Below the pieces are notes generated by a model. The model saw only the letters and a list, made by a program, of their open reading frames with translations. It was not told where the DNA came from and did no database searches. A stretch of 64,000 nt of DNA from Brevibacillus choshinensis (GTDB taxonomy: Bacteria > Bacillota > Bacilli > Brevibacillales > Brevibacillaceae): positions 4,181,001 through 4,245,000 of the forward strand of contig NZ_CP069127.1 in assembly GCF_016811915.1 (NCBI RefSeq). The letters are read 5' to 3'. Position 1 is the first letter of the stretch, and every line of letters begins with the position of its first letter. Shown one piece after another: positions 34,719-42,615 of this stretch. Position numbers and translations under genes: made by a program.

Positions 34719-35327
34719 ATGACAGCTGGCAAGCGTACGAGGATCCCCCGCGCAGAGGCTCAGGAAATCATTCTGAACGCAGCCGAAGAGCTCTTTTATC
34801 AGGAAGGGATTCATGCAGTCAGTGTGGACGCAGTGGTCGAGAGGGCCGGCATCAACAAAATGAGCGTATACCGCCAATTCTCCTCCAAGACCGACCTGAT
34901 CCTCGCCTACATCACCCGAAAGCAGCAGGCTTTTTGGTCGGAGTGGACGGCCAGTATATCCAAGCATCCGGATCAGCCTCGGGAGCAGTTCATTCAGTTC
35001 TTTCGGGATTTGGCTGCGAAGGCGTCGTGTACGGATTTTCGCGGCTGCTGCTTTATCAACGTGGCGGTTGAATTCGCCGATACCTCCCATCCTGTGCGGG
35101 AGCTCGTCACCGCTCATCAAAAGCGGGTGCACGACACGTTCCTGGAGATGGCGACCTCACTGAGGGCTGAGCATCCCCATGAGCTCGCCTACACGCTCCG
35201 CCTTTTGATGGAGGGGACCTATGCGGATAGTCAGACTTATGGGACAGACAGCGCAGCCATCCAGATGCTTCCCGTCATCGTGGAAAAAGTGATAGACGCC
35301 GCCGTCTCCTCGTCATTGCAGCTTTAA
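34719..35327 (+). CDS. TetR-family transcriptional repressor
   Basis: A 202-residue regulator with the TetR helix-turn-helix at about 10-55 (AQEIILNAAEELFYQEG, then AVSVDAVVERAGINKMSVYRQF) and a ligand-binding helical domain containing a Cys pair (FRGCCF) near residue 110. The ATG at 34719 follows GGAGATC from the end of the previous gene; the frame open further upstream lies inside the monooxygenase. It most likely represses its own operon through the palindrome at 33633-33652. Confidence 0.9.
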   Translation: MTAGKRTRIPRAEAQEIILNAAEELFYQEGIHAVSVDAVVERAGINKMSVYRQFSSKTDLILAYITRKQQAFWSEWTASISKHPDQPREQFIQFFRDLAAKASCTDFRGCCFINVAVEFADTSHPVRELVTAHQKRVHDTFLEMATSLRAEHPHELAYTLRLLMEGTYADSQTYGTDSAAIQMLPVIVEKVIDAAVSSSLQL

Positions 35328-35329
35328 AC

Positions 35330-35373
35330 AAAAAAGTGGCTCGCCGCATTCAACATGCAGCAGCCACTTTTTT
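35330..35373. terminator. Bidirectional terminator between TetR and a small gene
   Basis: AAAAAAGTGGCT/AGCCACTTTTTT, a perfect 12-bp stem, with a 20-base loop that holds a second small hairpin (GCAT/ATGC). Confidence 0.9.
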
Positions 35374-35413
35374 ACATCGAACTTCCCGCTTCGCGTTTGT
35401 CATAGCGGGTGAC

Positions 35414-35590
35414 TTAGCCTTTTACGCTTGTTGCCAATGTCTTGTTGTTGGTCATTGCTTCGAGATCTTGAATATCTTTTTCCAGATCGCGAATGTCTTC
35501 CTCGATCAGCTTCTTCAGATGTTGCTTTTCACGAAGAACTTTTCGAGTCTGCTCCAAACGCTGGTTCAAATCGAACACGCCGAGATACAC
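35414..35590 (-). CDS. Small coiled-coil protein, 58 residues
   Basis: A short, highly charged helical protein with a clear heptad pattern of Leu and Ile (residues about 8-48), ending in a flexible Thr/Ser/Lys tail. The start is the GTG at 35590, eight bases after GGGAGG; the longer frame reaches upstream without a site. Such small coiled-coil proteins are common beside PspC genes but no family is recognised, and no link to PspC is proven. Confidence 0.6.
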   Translation of the reverse strand: MYLGVFDLNQRLEQTRKVLREKQHLKKLIEEDIRDLEKDIQDLEAMTNNKTLATSVKG

Positions 35591-35724
35591 TGCCTTTCCC
35601 TCCCTATGTACATTTTCCACCTTACATGTTATGCGGAAGGAACCAATTGTTTCCATGACCCCAGTAGGGAGACAGGCCTTTTTTTCACGACGAGGACTTT
35701 TGCCATAAGTCCGCTTTGAAATGA

Positions 35725-35753
35725 GAAAAAGACTCCCCCATCAGAGGAAGTCC
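35725..35753 (-). terminator. Terminator of the PspC gene
   Basis: On the minus strand GACTTCC pairs with GGGGAGTC (one G-U pair) followed by TTTTTC. Confidence 0.65.
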
Positions 35754-35764
35754 CGCAGCCGTGT

Positions 35765-36121
35765 TTAGATGTTTTTGTACTTGCCCAGTTCGGCACGCAG
35801 ACGTTGTACCTCTTGTACCAGTGCCCGTTTTTCCAGACGGTCAATCTCGGAATCGAGGTCGTTCATGCGGGCTTGGGAATATCCCTGGGCATATGGCCGC
35901 TCGTACACATCAAATCCATCCCCCGCGTAAGAGAAGCGAGGCTCTTTTGGCATGATCATCGCCAGCAGCAAATAAATCAGAATCGGAATCCCTGTACACA
36001 CTGTCAAAATGACGACCCCGACACGTACCAGCGTCGAATCGATATTCAGAAATTGAGCAATCCCTCCGCAAATCCCAAACAGCCTTTTATCTTGCCCGGA
36101 ACGGTATAAACGTCTTTCCAT
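35765..36121 (-). CDS. PspC-domain membrane stress protein
   Basis: A 118-residue protein with a PspC domain at 1-60 (RLYRSGQDKRLFGICGGIAQFL and the helix VVILTVCTGIPILIYLLLAMIMP, each only in part), one transmembrane segment and a C-terminal coiled coil (about 85-115). PspC proteins sense or relieve membrane damage in the phage-shock response. No PspA or LiaI-type neighbour is present. The ATG has weak spacing to GGAAGGAATG. Confidence 0.85.
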   Translation of the reverse strand: MERRLYRSGQDKRLFGICGGIAQFLNIDSTLVRVGVVILTVCTGIPILIYLLLAMIMPKEPRFSYAGDGFDVYERPYAQGYSQARMNDLDSEIDRLEKRALVQEVQRLRAELGKYKNI

Positions 36122-36297
36122 GTCGCATTCCTTCCTCTCTACTTGTATCCGCTTGCTTTGTATCTACAGGATACCCCACGGCCGCTTTCGGCAAAATGGC
36201 CCACAGAGGGATTTGTCCTCCGACCTCGGACGGAGATCGGTCAAGCTCTGCATGAAATAGCCCCATCACGTCTACGCTACAGGGGAGGTGATCTGTC

Positions 36298-36543
36298 ATG
36301 CCGCTCATTTGGCTAGTGGCTGTCTGCATGCTAGCGGGCTGCTCTGCAAATCCGACGAAAGATCGCAGCTTCATCCAGAGTGATCGCCATTATTACTATC
36401 AGCAAAACATCGTTCACCCACAGGGGATGGAGCCCAATGTCACTCCCTACGGACCTCCTGTGAACGCCAGCACCTCCGGAGAATACGACCGCTGGATCAG
36501 ACCCGATTCGGTGTCACAGTACCCGGGGCTCGTGCCAAAGTGA
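36298..36543 (+). CDS. Small lipoprotein, 81 residues
   Basis: The signal sequence MPLIWLVAVCMLAGC ends in a lipobox (MLAGC, Cys at residue 15), so the mature product of about 66 residues should be anchored outside the membrane. The rest is rich in Tyr, Pro, Asn and Gln without a known domain. GGGGAGGTGATC is well spaced before the ATG. The signal peptide has no Lys or Arg before the hydrophobic stretch, which is unusual for a lipoprotein. Confidence 0.65.
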   Translation: MPLIWLVAVCMLAGCSANPTKDRSFIQSDRHYYYQQNIVHPQGMEPNVTPYGPPVNASTSGEYDRWIRPDSVSQYPGLVPK

Positions 36544-36561
36544 TGGACGGCAGGACATGCC

Positions 36562-36595
36562 AAAAGACCGCCTCGATTCGTCGGGCGGCCTTTTT
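36562..36595. terminator. Bidirectional terminator between lipoprotein and flavin reductase genes
   Basis: GACCGCC pairs with GGCGGCC (one mismatch) around a loop of about 10 bases; A and T runs lie on the two flanks. Confidence 0.75.
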
Positions 36596-36608
36596 CCTGT
36601 TCCTCTCC

Positions 36609-37238
36609 TCATTTACGTACGGAATCCGACTCCGTATAAACCGGTCGCGGGCGGTCGAAGATGTCACCCAACGTCGCATAGCTGTGTCCAGCCAGCCGGC
36701 TGACTGGCGCAAAAGCTTCGGCATCAATCCGCCCCTGATGATACAAGGCATCATCTACATGGACGTGGAGAACCTCCCCGATGATGAGGTCGGAGGTCAC
36801 TGGGCTGCCCAGCTCCACGATCTGGTGGAGCTTGCACTCAAAATGAATGCGGGACACCGCAAGCCGCGGCACCTTGACGGTTGAGGATGGCTGCAGCGCA
36901 AGTCCGAGCGCGGTTACCTCACTCACGTCCGGAGGATAATCCGCAGACGTCTGATTCATGACATCCACGTTGTGCACGTCCACCATATTCACGACAAATT
37001 CGCCGGTTTCCCGGATGTTGCGGGCCGTGTCTTTGCTGATCCCTCCCGGCTTGCGCATGACGGCTACCGAGATCAGCATGGGCTCAATGCTGGCGACGTT
37101 AAAGTAACTGAACGGAGCCGCATTGAGGAGGCCATCACCACCCATCGATGTGACCCAAGCGATCGGCCGGGGGATGATGCCCCCGATGAGCAGCTTGTAT
37201 TTTTCTTGCCGTTCCAAATCAGCCATCGTTAATTCCAT
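36609..37238 (-). CDS. Flavin reductase-like FMN-binding protein
   Basis: A 209-residue split-barrel flavoprotein of the flavin reductase-like family: LLIGGIIPRPIAWVTS, LNAAPFSYFNVAS and FVVNMVD are the standard flavin-binding segments. It could supply reduced flavin to an oxygenase or reduce a quinonoid compound. It is the last gene of the homogentisate operon, 16 bp after hmgA, and similar genes recur beside hmgA and fumarylacetoacetase genes in Bacilli, so a helper role in aromatic degradation is likely but unproven. The ATG at 37238 follows AAGGAGGAA. Confidence 0.85.
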   Translation of the reverse strand: MELTMADLERQEKYKLLIGGIIPRPIAWVTSMGGDGLLNAAPFSYFNVASIEPMLISVAVMRKPGGISKDTARNIRETGEFVVNMVDVHNVDVMNQTSADYPPDVSEVTALGLALQPSSTVKVPRLAVSRIHFECKLHQIVELGSPVTSDLIIGEVLHVHVDDALYHQGRIDAEAFAPVSRLAGHSYATLGDIFDRPRPVYTESDSVRK

Positions 37239-37254
37239 GAAGCATTCCTCCTTC

Positions 37255-38415
37255 TTACTCGCTTGGCGGCAGCCAGCTGGCCATATACGCTCCATCCTCG
37301 ATATCCAGCGCTTCCCTCGTCACCTGCAGCGGGTGAAACGTATCCAGCATGACGGCGAGCTCGCTCGTTTCCTTTTTGCCGATGCTGCCCTCAATCTTGC
37401 CTGGGTGCGGGCCGTGCGGGATGCCCATCGGATGCAAGGTAATGGAGCCCTCGTATATCCCTTTCCGGCTCATGAAGTTGCCTTTTACGTAGTATAGCAC
37501 CTCATCGCTTTCGACATTGCTGTGGAAATAAGGCGCGGGTATCGATTGCGGATGGTAATCGTACAGGCGCGGAACAAAGGAGCAGATCACGAAATTGTGC
37601 CCCGCAAATGTCTGATGCACGGGAGGCGGCTGATGGATGCGCCCTGTGATCGGTTCAAAATCGTGAATGCTGAGAGCGTACGGATACAGGTATCCATCCC
37701 ACCCCACCACATCAAACGGATGGAAGTCGAAGAAATAGCTGTAGACAACCGATTGCCTTTTGACCCGCACCTCAAATTCTCCGCGCTCTACATGGGTTTC
37801 CAGCCGCTCTGGCAATCGGATATCCCGCTCGCAGAACGGGGAGTGCTCAAGCAATTGGCCGTGTTCATTCCGATAGCGTTTGGGCGGCACGATCTCGTTT
37901 TGCGACTCGATCACGAGAAAGCGGCTCTGTGCGGTGGGAACGATACGGTAGGTTGTGCCGATCGGGATGACCAAATAATCGCCAGGCTGATAGGTCAGGG
38001 TCCCAAAGATTGTCTGAAGCTCGCCTTCCCCCTCATGGACGAAGATGACCTCATCTCCATCGGCATTGCGGTAAAAATAGTCCATCGGCTCTGTCGGCGC
38101 GCATACCCCCATCAGTACGTCGTTGTTTCCGAGCAGGTAACGGCGCCCCGTAATCGGGTCTTTGCCAGGCTGGACATCGAACGTCTTGAAATGCTGATGC
38201 TTCAAGTCATCCTGCTGGACAAACCGGGGCGTGACATCCGCAAACTTGCGAGTCGCTTTTACCTGTGTAGGCGGATTGTGGTGGTACAGAATCGATTGAA
38301 TGCCGGAAAATCCTTTGGTCCCCATCACCTGCTCGCGATAGAGCTCCCCGTTCGGTTTGAAAAATGTCGTATGCCGCTTTTTCGGCACTTCCCCCATCCG
38401 ATGATAAAAGGCCAT
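37255..38415 (-). CDS. hmgA: Homogentisate 1,2-dioxygenase
   Basis: A 386-residue Fe(II) cupin that opens the ring of homogentisate to maleylacetoacetate with O2, the central step of tyrosine and phenylalanine degradation. The C-terminal region carries the expected iron ligands: the His and Glu of YFHSNVESDEVLYY and the His of IPHGPHPG. The N-terminal half shows GNNDVLMGVCAPTEPMDYFYRNADGDEV, of which the NDV/DGDE pattern is diagnostic. The ATG at 38415 follows GGGGGAAG. It sits between a fumarylacetoacetase-like gene and a flavin reductase. No 4-hydroxyphenylpyruvate dioxygenase gene is in the window, so it must lie elsewhere. Confidence 0.93.
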   Translation of the reverse strand: MAFYHRMGEVPKKRHTTFFKPNGELYREQVMGTKGFSGIQSILYHHNPPTQVKATRKFADVTPRFVQQDDLKHQHFKTFDVQPGKDPITGRRYLLGNNDVLMGVCAPTEPMDYFYRNADGDEVIFVHEGEGELQTIFGTLTYQPGDYLVIPIGTTYRIVPTAQSRFLVIESQNEIVPPKRYRNEHGQLLEHSPFCERDIRLPERLETHVERGEFEVRVKRQSVVYSYFFDFHPFDVVGWDGYLYPYALSIHDFEPITGRIHQPPPVHQTFAGHNFVICSFVPRLYDYHPQSIPAPYFHSNVESDEVLYYVKGNFMSRKGIYEGSITLHPMGIPHGPHPGKIEGSIGKKETSELAVMLDTFHPLQVTREALDIEDGAYMASWLPPSE

Positions 38416-38442
38416 CGTTCTTCCCCCTTCTCCCATTTCCTT

Positions 38443-39372
38443 TTATTCGCTGATCCGATTCCGCAAGATCCCGAGCCGTTCGACTTCCAGCTCGACTACA
38501 TCACCGGGAGCCAGCCAGCCGTAGCGGTCTGCCCCCAGCTCCAGAATGCATCCGGTCCCCACTGTGCCGGAGCCGATGACATCGCCTGGGTACAGCGGAC
38601 AATCGGCGGAAGCCCGGGCGATCATCTCTGCAAAGGTGAAGTGGAGGTCTCGAAGGTTGCCTCGGGAGTACTCCACGCCGTTCACTCTCGCCACCATGGT
38701 GAGGTCGTAGCCGTCCCCGCGCTCTCCTGTGATCCTCGCGCTTTCCAGCTCATCCGGCGTCACCAGCCACGGCCCCATCGAGGTGGCGAAATCCTTCCCC
38801 TTCGCGGGACCGAGCCCTACCTTGACCTCTTCGCGCTGTATGTCACGTGCACTCCAGTCATTGAGGATGCAATACCCTGCGATATGGGCAGCTGCCTCCT
38901 CCACCGAAATATTCACGCCGGCTTTTCCGATCACACAGGCCACTTCCAGCTCGTAATCCAGCCATTGGGTCGCTTTGGGCCTGCGAATCGCGGCTTCCGG
39001 ACCGGTAAAGGCAGATGCATTCGAAAAGTAAAAAACCGGGAAATCATACCACTCTGGAACCATGTCCAATCCACGCTGTGCCCGAGCGGTCTTGACGTGA
39101 GCCTCAAACGCGTAAAAGTCGCGAAAGCTGCCAGGACGAGGGAGCGGGGAACCAAGCTGGACTTCATCCATCGGCAGTCCCAGACCTCTCACGCTCCCTC
39201 TTGCCACTTCTGCCTGCAGTCTTGGCTCCCAGACCTCCCATTGCCCCAGCAGTTCCGGCACGGTGACAGGTGCATCCGGAAAAATTTGAGCCGCATCCAC
39301 AATCAGGCCTTCCTCATAAATTCCCGCCCGCCAAGCTTCTCCAGCGTTTTTTCGATAGGACACCAGCTTCAT
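38443..39372 (-). CDS. Fumarylacetoacetate hydrolase-family enzyme
   Basis: A 309-residue FAH-fold hydrolase that should cleave fumaryl- or maleylacetoacetate to fumarate and acetoacetate, the last step of the homogentisate pathway. The metal site appears as Glu residues in LDYELEVACVIG and the Asp of the DWSARD region; the loop GPAKGKDFATSMGPWLVT and the Gly-rich GDVIGSGTVGTG are typical. The genes order fah-hmgA-flavin reductase makes a compact operon. No maleylacetoacetate isomerase gene is present, as in many Gram-positives. GGGAGTG precedes the ATG. Confidence 0.92.
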   Translation of the reverse strand: MKLVSYRKNAGEAWRAGIYEEGLIVDAAQIFPDAPVTVPELLGQWEVWEPRLQAEVARGSVRGLGLPMDEVQLGSPLPRPGSFRDFYAFEAHVKTARAQRGLDMVPEWYDFPVFYFSNASAFTGPEAAIRRPKATQWLDYELEVACVIGKAGVNISVEEAAAHIAGYCILNDWSARDIQREEVKVGLGPAKGKDFATSMGPWLVTPDELESARITGERGDGYDLTMVARVNGVEYSRGNLRDLHFTFAEMIARASADCPLYPGDVIGSGTVGTGCILELGADRYGWLAPGDVVELEVERLGILRNRISE

Positions 39373-39615
39373 TGGATCACTCCCTTTGCTCCCCAGACGG
39401 TTTCACTCATCAGAAGACGCCAAAGGGCCCAGCTCACCCCCAAGCCGATTCGGTTGCATGACAAAGATGGGGGATCCCCGTTGTCAAACGTTCCGAAACA
39501 TGCGTCAGGCGCAAACTGGGCCCTATCTGCTACATGAGAAAAAGTCTTGTGGACTTCTCCCCGCAGACAACCAGCTGTCGTCCAAGTGTTACCACTGTCT
39601 GAAAAATCATTGATT
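39373..39615 (-). promoter_or_regulatory. Structured 5' leader of the homogentisate operon
   Basis: About 243 nt between the predicted transcript start and the first gene hold several inverted repeats: AGTG-GTAA-CACT near the 5' end, a hairpin AGTC/GACT followed by TTTTTC (about 39537-39560), TGACAA/TTGTCA around GGGGATCCCC (39459-39486), and a long-range pair AGGGCCCAG/CTGGGCCCT (39424-39432 with 39516-39524). No known riboswitch or T-box motif is recognised. An 85-codon open frame covers the same stretch but would begin upstream of the transcript start. Confidence 0.5.
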
Positions 39616-39621
39616 ACAGTC

Positions 39622-39650
39622 ATCATAACGAAAACGCTTTCGCTTTTCCA
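39622..39650 (-). promoter_or_regulatory. Promoter of the homogentisate operon
   Basis: On the minus strand TGGAAA and TATGAT are 17 bases apart. The cre-like site lies inside the spacer. Confidence 0.6.
39629..39642 (-). promoter_or_regulatory. cre-like catabolite control site
   Basis: CGAAAGCGTTTTCG matches the CcpA operator form TGAAAGCGNTTTCA at all but the two outermost bases and is itself nearly palindromic. Between -35 and -10 it would block transcription when sugars are plentiful. Confidence 0.6.
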
Positions 39651-39674
39651 GAGGAAAATGCCAAAAACAGGTGC

Positions 39675-40574
39675 CTACTTCGCAAAAAAAGCAGCGGCAA
39701 GTTGGCTCATATCCGCCGGCAAAGGCTCCGTCCATTCCATGCAAAGACCCGTCCGCGGATGGACGAAAGAGAGTCGGAAGGCATGCAAAGCTTGTCTGCC
39801 GATATGCTCCCGGCTGCCTCCATACAAATCGTCTCCGGCCAATGGATGCCCGAGATGGCTCATATGAACGCGAATCTGATGGGTACGCCCCGTATCAAGC
39901 GCAAGCTCCAGATGCGTCATGCCATCCCCGCGGGCAAGCACACGAAAATGGGTGACAGCCGTCTGACCATCGGGGCGTACCTGCCGAGTGATGAACGAGT
40001 CCTCTGCGAGACCGATCGGTGCGTCGATCGCTCCTTCCTCTCGCTCTACCACCCCTTCCGCAATCGCCTGATAAATGCGCTGAATCGTGCGCTCCTGCTG
40101 CATCCGGCTGAATTGCTCGTGGGCCCACTGATTTTTGGCGACGATCAAAAGTCCCGATGTATCCTTATCCAGACGGTTCACGGCGCGAAATCTTCTGTGC
40201 TCACCACGTTTTTGCCAGTAAGCGATCACCCCGTTGGCCAGCGTCCCGCCCGCATGATTTCCCGTTGGGTGGACGACCAGTCCCGCAGGCTTGGCAATCA
40301 CCATCAAGTCATCGTCCTCGTAACGGATGGCAAGCGGCATTTCTTCCGGTGCGACCGTCTCTTCTTCATCCTCCGTGACCATCACCGCGATTTCATCCCC
40401 TGCCTGCAGCTTTTCGTTCACAAATACATGCTCTCCGTTGCGTGTAATCAATCCCTTGAATTTTGCCCGAATCAGCAGGCGGCGGGACACTCCGTAGCGC
40501 TTTTGCAGCACATCCCGGACTGTGTGGCCTGTATCCGCTTCGTCTGCCGTAAATCGTATCAGCTCTTCTAGCAT
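39675..40574 (-). CDS. RluA-family 23S rRNA/tRNA pseudouridine synthase
   Basis: A 299-residue enzyme that isomerises uridine to pseudouridine in structured RNA. A short S4-like start (about 10-80, including VSRRLLIRAKFKGLI) leads into the catalytic domain with the motif RLDKDTSGLLIVAK, whose Asp is the nucleophile, and ALDTGRTHQIRVHMSHLGHPLAGDDLYGG near 230. The residue before R-L-D is Asn, where most RluA/RluD proteins have His. The ATG at 40574 follows AAAGGAGAG. Confidence 0.9.
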   Translation of the reverse strand: MLEELIRFTADEADTGHTVRDVLQKRYGVSRRLLIRAKFKGLITRNGEHVFVNEKLQAGDEIAVMVTEDEEETVAPEEMPLAIRYEDDDLMVIAKPAGLVVHPTGNHAGGTLANGVIAYWQKRGEHRRFRAVNRLDKDTSGLLIVAKNQWAHEQFSRMQQERTIQRIYQAIAEGVVEREEGAIDAPIGLAEDSFITRQVRPDGQTAVTHFRVLARGDGMTHLELALDTGRTHQIRVHMSHLGHPLAGDDLYGGSREHIGRQALHAFRLSFVHPRTGLCMEWTEPLPADMSQLAAAFFAK

Positions 40575-40651
40575 GTTGTCTCTCCTTTGGGTCATACCTG
40601 ATGCCAGTATACCAAAAAGATCGGCCAATCGTCCGCAGACAACGCTGCCAG

Positions 40652-41137
40652 CTACAATCTCGGTTGTCGTACTTCAATCACAAAGGCGTGCCCGGCGTCT
40701 CCTTGTTCCCATTGCCCACGAACGTCGAACAAGTACCAGCCAGGCTGCTCAGGCGCCTTCCACTCGTTTCCGTTTTCCAGCGATTGATCCATCTGTTTGG
40801 TTCCGAGCCATTGGGTGACGCGCAGCGTTTTATCGATGGGGGGCTGTGGAAAGGTCACCGTAAGTGTCGCTCCAGGCTGGACAGATAGCGGCTTGGGCTT
40901 TTTTTCACCGATGACTTCAGGAGGAGCTGCCATGTCTATACACACGCCTTGTCCCTCGTACTCCCAACAAGACGAAGTGGGGACCGTGGACGCTGATTTC
41001 CCTTGCCAGCTTATCAGTGGTTCCGGTGGATGGGGCAGCTGCTTGGCGGTGGAAACACTCGTCTGCCATGGCTGACAGCCTGTCAACAGCACAGAGGCCG
41101 TTAGGCACAATCGAGCGATGATTCCGGCTTTTTTCAT
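40652..41137 (-). CDS. Hypothetical lipoprotein, 161 residues
   Basis: A lipoprotein with signal MKKAGIIARLCLTASVLLTGC (Cys at residue 21, given in part) and a mature part that looks like a single beta-sandwich: LSVQPGATLTVTFPQPP, the WLGTK turn, and GWYLFDVRGQWEQGDAGHAFVIEV. This is the pattern of small Bacillales lipoproteins whose final strands carry a W-Y-x-F-D-V motif; the function is unknown. GAGGTGATT precedes the ATG. Confidence 0.75.
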   Translation of the reverse strand: MKKAGIIARLCLTASVLLTGCQPWQTSVSTAKQLPHPPEPLISWQGKSASTVPTSSCWEYEGQGVCIDMAAPPEVIGEKKPKPLSVQPGATLTVTFPQPPIDKTLRVTQWLGTKQMDQSLENGNEWKAPEQPGWYLFDVRGQWEQGDAGHAFVIEVRQPRL

Positions 41138-41161
41138 GCAATCACCTCAGTCATAAGACGC

Positions 41162-41188
41162 AAAAAAAGCCGGGATGTTACACCCGAC
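41162..41188 (-). terminator. Terminator of the TetR-MBL operon
   Basis: GTCGGG/CCCGGC stem (one mismatch) with eight-base loop and seven T on the minus strand. Confidence 0.8.
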
Positions 41189-41200
41189 TTGCAGACTGTG

Positions 41201-41899
41201 TCACTGCCACACGCTTTCCGGAATCGCATGCGCTCTTGCGGTTGTCTGCAAATACTCATCCAGATGTTCAGCCGGCCTCTTCACAGGCTTACCATGGCAT
41301 ACCTCCAGATGAGCCGGCTGCAGCTCCCGCAGAATCAGGCTGCTTTTGAGCGCTTCAGCCATATCTGCCGTAAACATCGGCATCGGCCTGTTCAGCTTCC
41401 CTGCCTTTGATGTGAACAAATCTCCGGCCAAAAGCACCCCGTCCGCTTCATGGTAGTAAACGACGTGGCCGGGAGAATGACCAGGTGTGTGATATGGCGT
41501 GAGCCCTGCGGTGGTCTCCAGTTCTCCCTCCGCCGTTTTCCGAAGCGGCTGCACGACCCCCGGTGTCACCGTCATTTCTGCCTTTTTCCGGCGAGGGTAT
41601 GGCTCCTTCCCCTCCAAATAAGGAATTTCGATTTCATGCGCGAATACGGGAGTCTTTCTGGCTTCCACGATGCGTTTTACCGCTCCCACGTGATCGGAAT
41701 GGCCATGTGTGAGCACGATCTGCTTGAGGGGACCTGCTCCCAGCTGATCGATGAAAGAAAGGATGCCTTTTGTCAGGAATGGGATGCCCGCATCCACCAG
41801 CGTGACCCCATCAGGCTCGACGACGACCCAGACGCGCAAGGGAATGACCAGCCAGGTACTGAGGCTCCATACATGCTCTGATATTTGTTCTGCTTTCAT
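41201..41899 (-). CDS. Metallo-beta-lactamase-fold hydrolase
   Basis: A 232-residue MBL-fold enzyme with THGHSDHVGA (HxHxDH zinc motif, about residue 75), YHTPGHSPGH, LLAGDLF and a late His in EVCHGKPV. The group contains lactonases, glyoxalase II-like and aryl-sulfatase enzymes; the substrate is open. The ATG at 41899 follows AAAAGGAGCGG and overlaps the TetR stop codon as ATGA, so enzyme and repressor are coupled. The substrate or product of this enzyme is a good guess for the TetR ligand. Confidence 0.88.
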   Translation of the reverse strand: MKAEQISEHVWSLSTWLVIPLRVWVVVEPDGVTLVDAGIPFLTKGILSFIDQLGAGPLKQIVLTHGHSDHVGAVKRIVEARKTPVFAHEIEIPYLEGKEPYPRRKKAEMTVTPGVVQPLRKTAEGELETTAGLTPYHTPGHSPGHVVYYHEADGVLLAGDLFTSKAGKLNRPMPMFTADMAEALKSSLILRELQPAHLEVCHGKPVKRPAEHLDEYLQTTARAHAIPESVWQ

Positions 41900-42540
41900 T
41901 TTCGACCCGCTCCTTTTTCCATCTGTTGTTTGCATCCCTCGAGGACGACTTCCACCGACAGTTCAAACGTAGGAGCCAGCCTTTCCATCAGCTGCTCACT
42001 CGTTTCCTCGGAGTGGGTATACGTCCCAATGATTCCATGCAAGGCATAAAAGTAGATGCGTGCAAAAGCGAGCGCCCGAGCTTCGTTCTTTTCCTCAGGC
42101 AGACTCTGCAGCAGCGCAGATTTCATAAGGTCAAACAGCTTCGTTCGCAGGATTTGCAGCTCTTCAGCAGGCTCCGCCTCTACATCAATACGTGATGCCT
42201 TGACCATAAAGAACAGCGTGTACATGGTGCGGTGCGACAGGCAAAACTCGATGAACAGGACACTGACCTTCTTCAACCGGTCATCCTGTGAAAGGGTGCT
42301 GTCAGCGATCACGTTCTCCATTTGCTTCTGAAGTGCTTGGAGTGGACCGACAGACAATTCGTGCAGCAAGGCTTCCTTATCTTTAAAGTAAATGTATAGA
42401 GTCGTATGCGAGCATCCTGCCTCCTTGGCAATTTCCCGGATCGACACGGCATCAAAGCCTTTTTGGGAAAAGAGCTCCGCTGCCGCTGTCAAAATCGCTT
42501 TTTTGGTTTCTTCTGAACGCATTTCCTGTCTGCTTGCCAT
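41896..42540 (-). CDS. TetR-family transcriptional repressor
   Basis: A 214-residue regulator. The DNA-binding helices are clear at about 10-58 (KKAILTAAAELFSQKG and AVSIREIAKEAGCSHTTLYIYF), followed by a nine-helix-type ligand domain. AGGGGAGTT lies before the ATG at 42540. It leads a two-gene operon with the MBL hydrolase. Three tandem TAACC-N3-GGTWA sites overlap its promoter, so strong self-repression is expected. Confidence 0.92.
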   Translation of the reverse strand: MASRQEMRSEETKKAILTAAAELFSQKGFDAVSIREIAKEAGCSHTTLYIYFKDKEALLHELSVGPLQALQKQMENVIADSTLSQDDRLKKVSVLFIEFCLSHRTMYTLFFMVKASRIDVEAEPAEELQILRTKLFDLMKSALLQSLPEEKNEARALAFARIYFYALHGIIGTYTHSEETSEQLMERLAPTFELSVEVVLEGCKQQMEKGAGRK

Positions 42541-42570
42541 CGATTGAACTCCCCTTGTCGGACCTTTTAC

Positions 42571-42615
42571 TAACCATCGGTAACTAACCGTTGGTAATAA
42601 TATAACCACTGGTTA
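42571..42615 (-). promoter_or_regulatory. Array of three TetR-type operator sites
   Basis: Three 13-bp near-palindromes lie in a row on the + strand: TAACCATCGGTAA (42571-42583), TAACCGTTGGTAA (42585-42597) and TAACCACTGGTTA (42603-42615). They follow the pattern TAACC-N3-GGTWA. One lies inside the promoter spacer and two cover the transcript start. Confidence 0.75.

Noticed and set aside
37522..39537. A 671-codon open frame on the + strand
   Set aside because: It lies exactly opposite hmgA and the fumarylacetoacetase gene, whose protein families are certain. The antisense frame is open by codon-bias accident; it is rich in His, Arg and Pro and has no ribosome site.
39373..39615. T-box riboswitch in the homogentisate leader
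   Set aside because: No GGTGGNACC-type T-box sequence and no specifier-loop layout could be found.
39369..39626. 85-codon frame just before the fumarylacetoacetase gene, overlapping it as ATGA
   Set aside because: Its start lies within the -10 box of the operon promoter, upstream of the predicted transcript start, and the product resembles nothing. I treat the stretch as a leader RNA, while keeping the frame as the main alternative.
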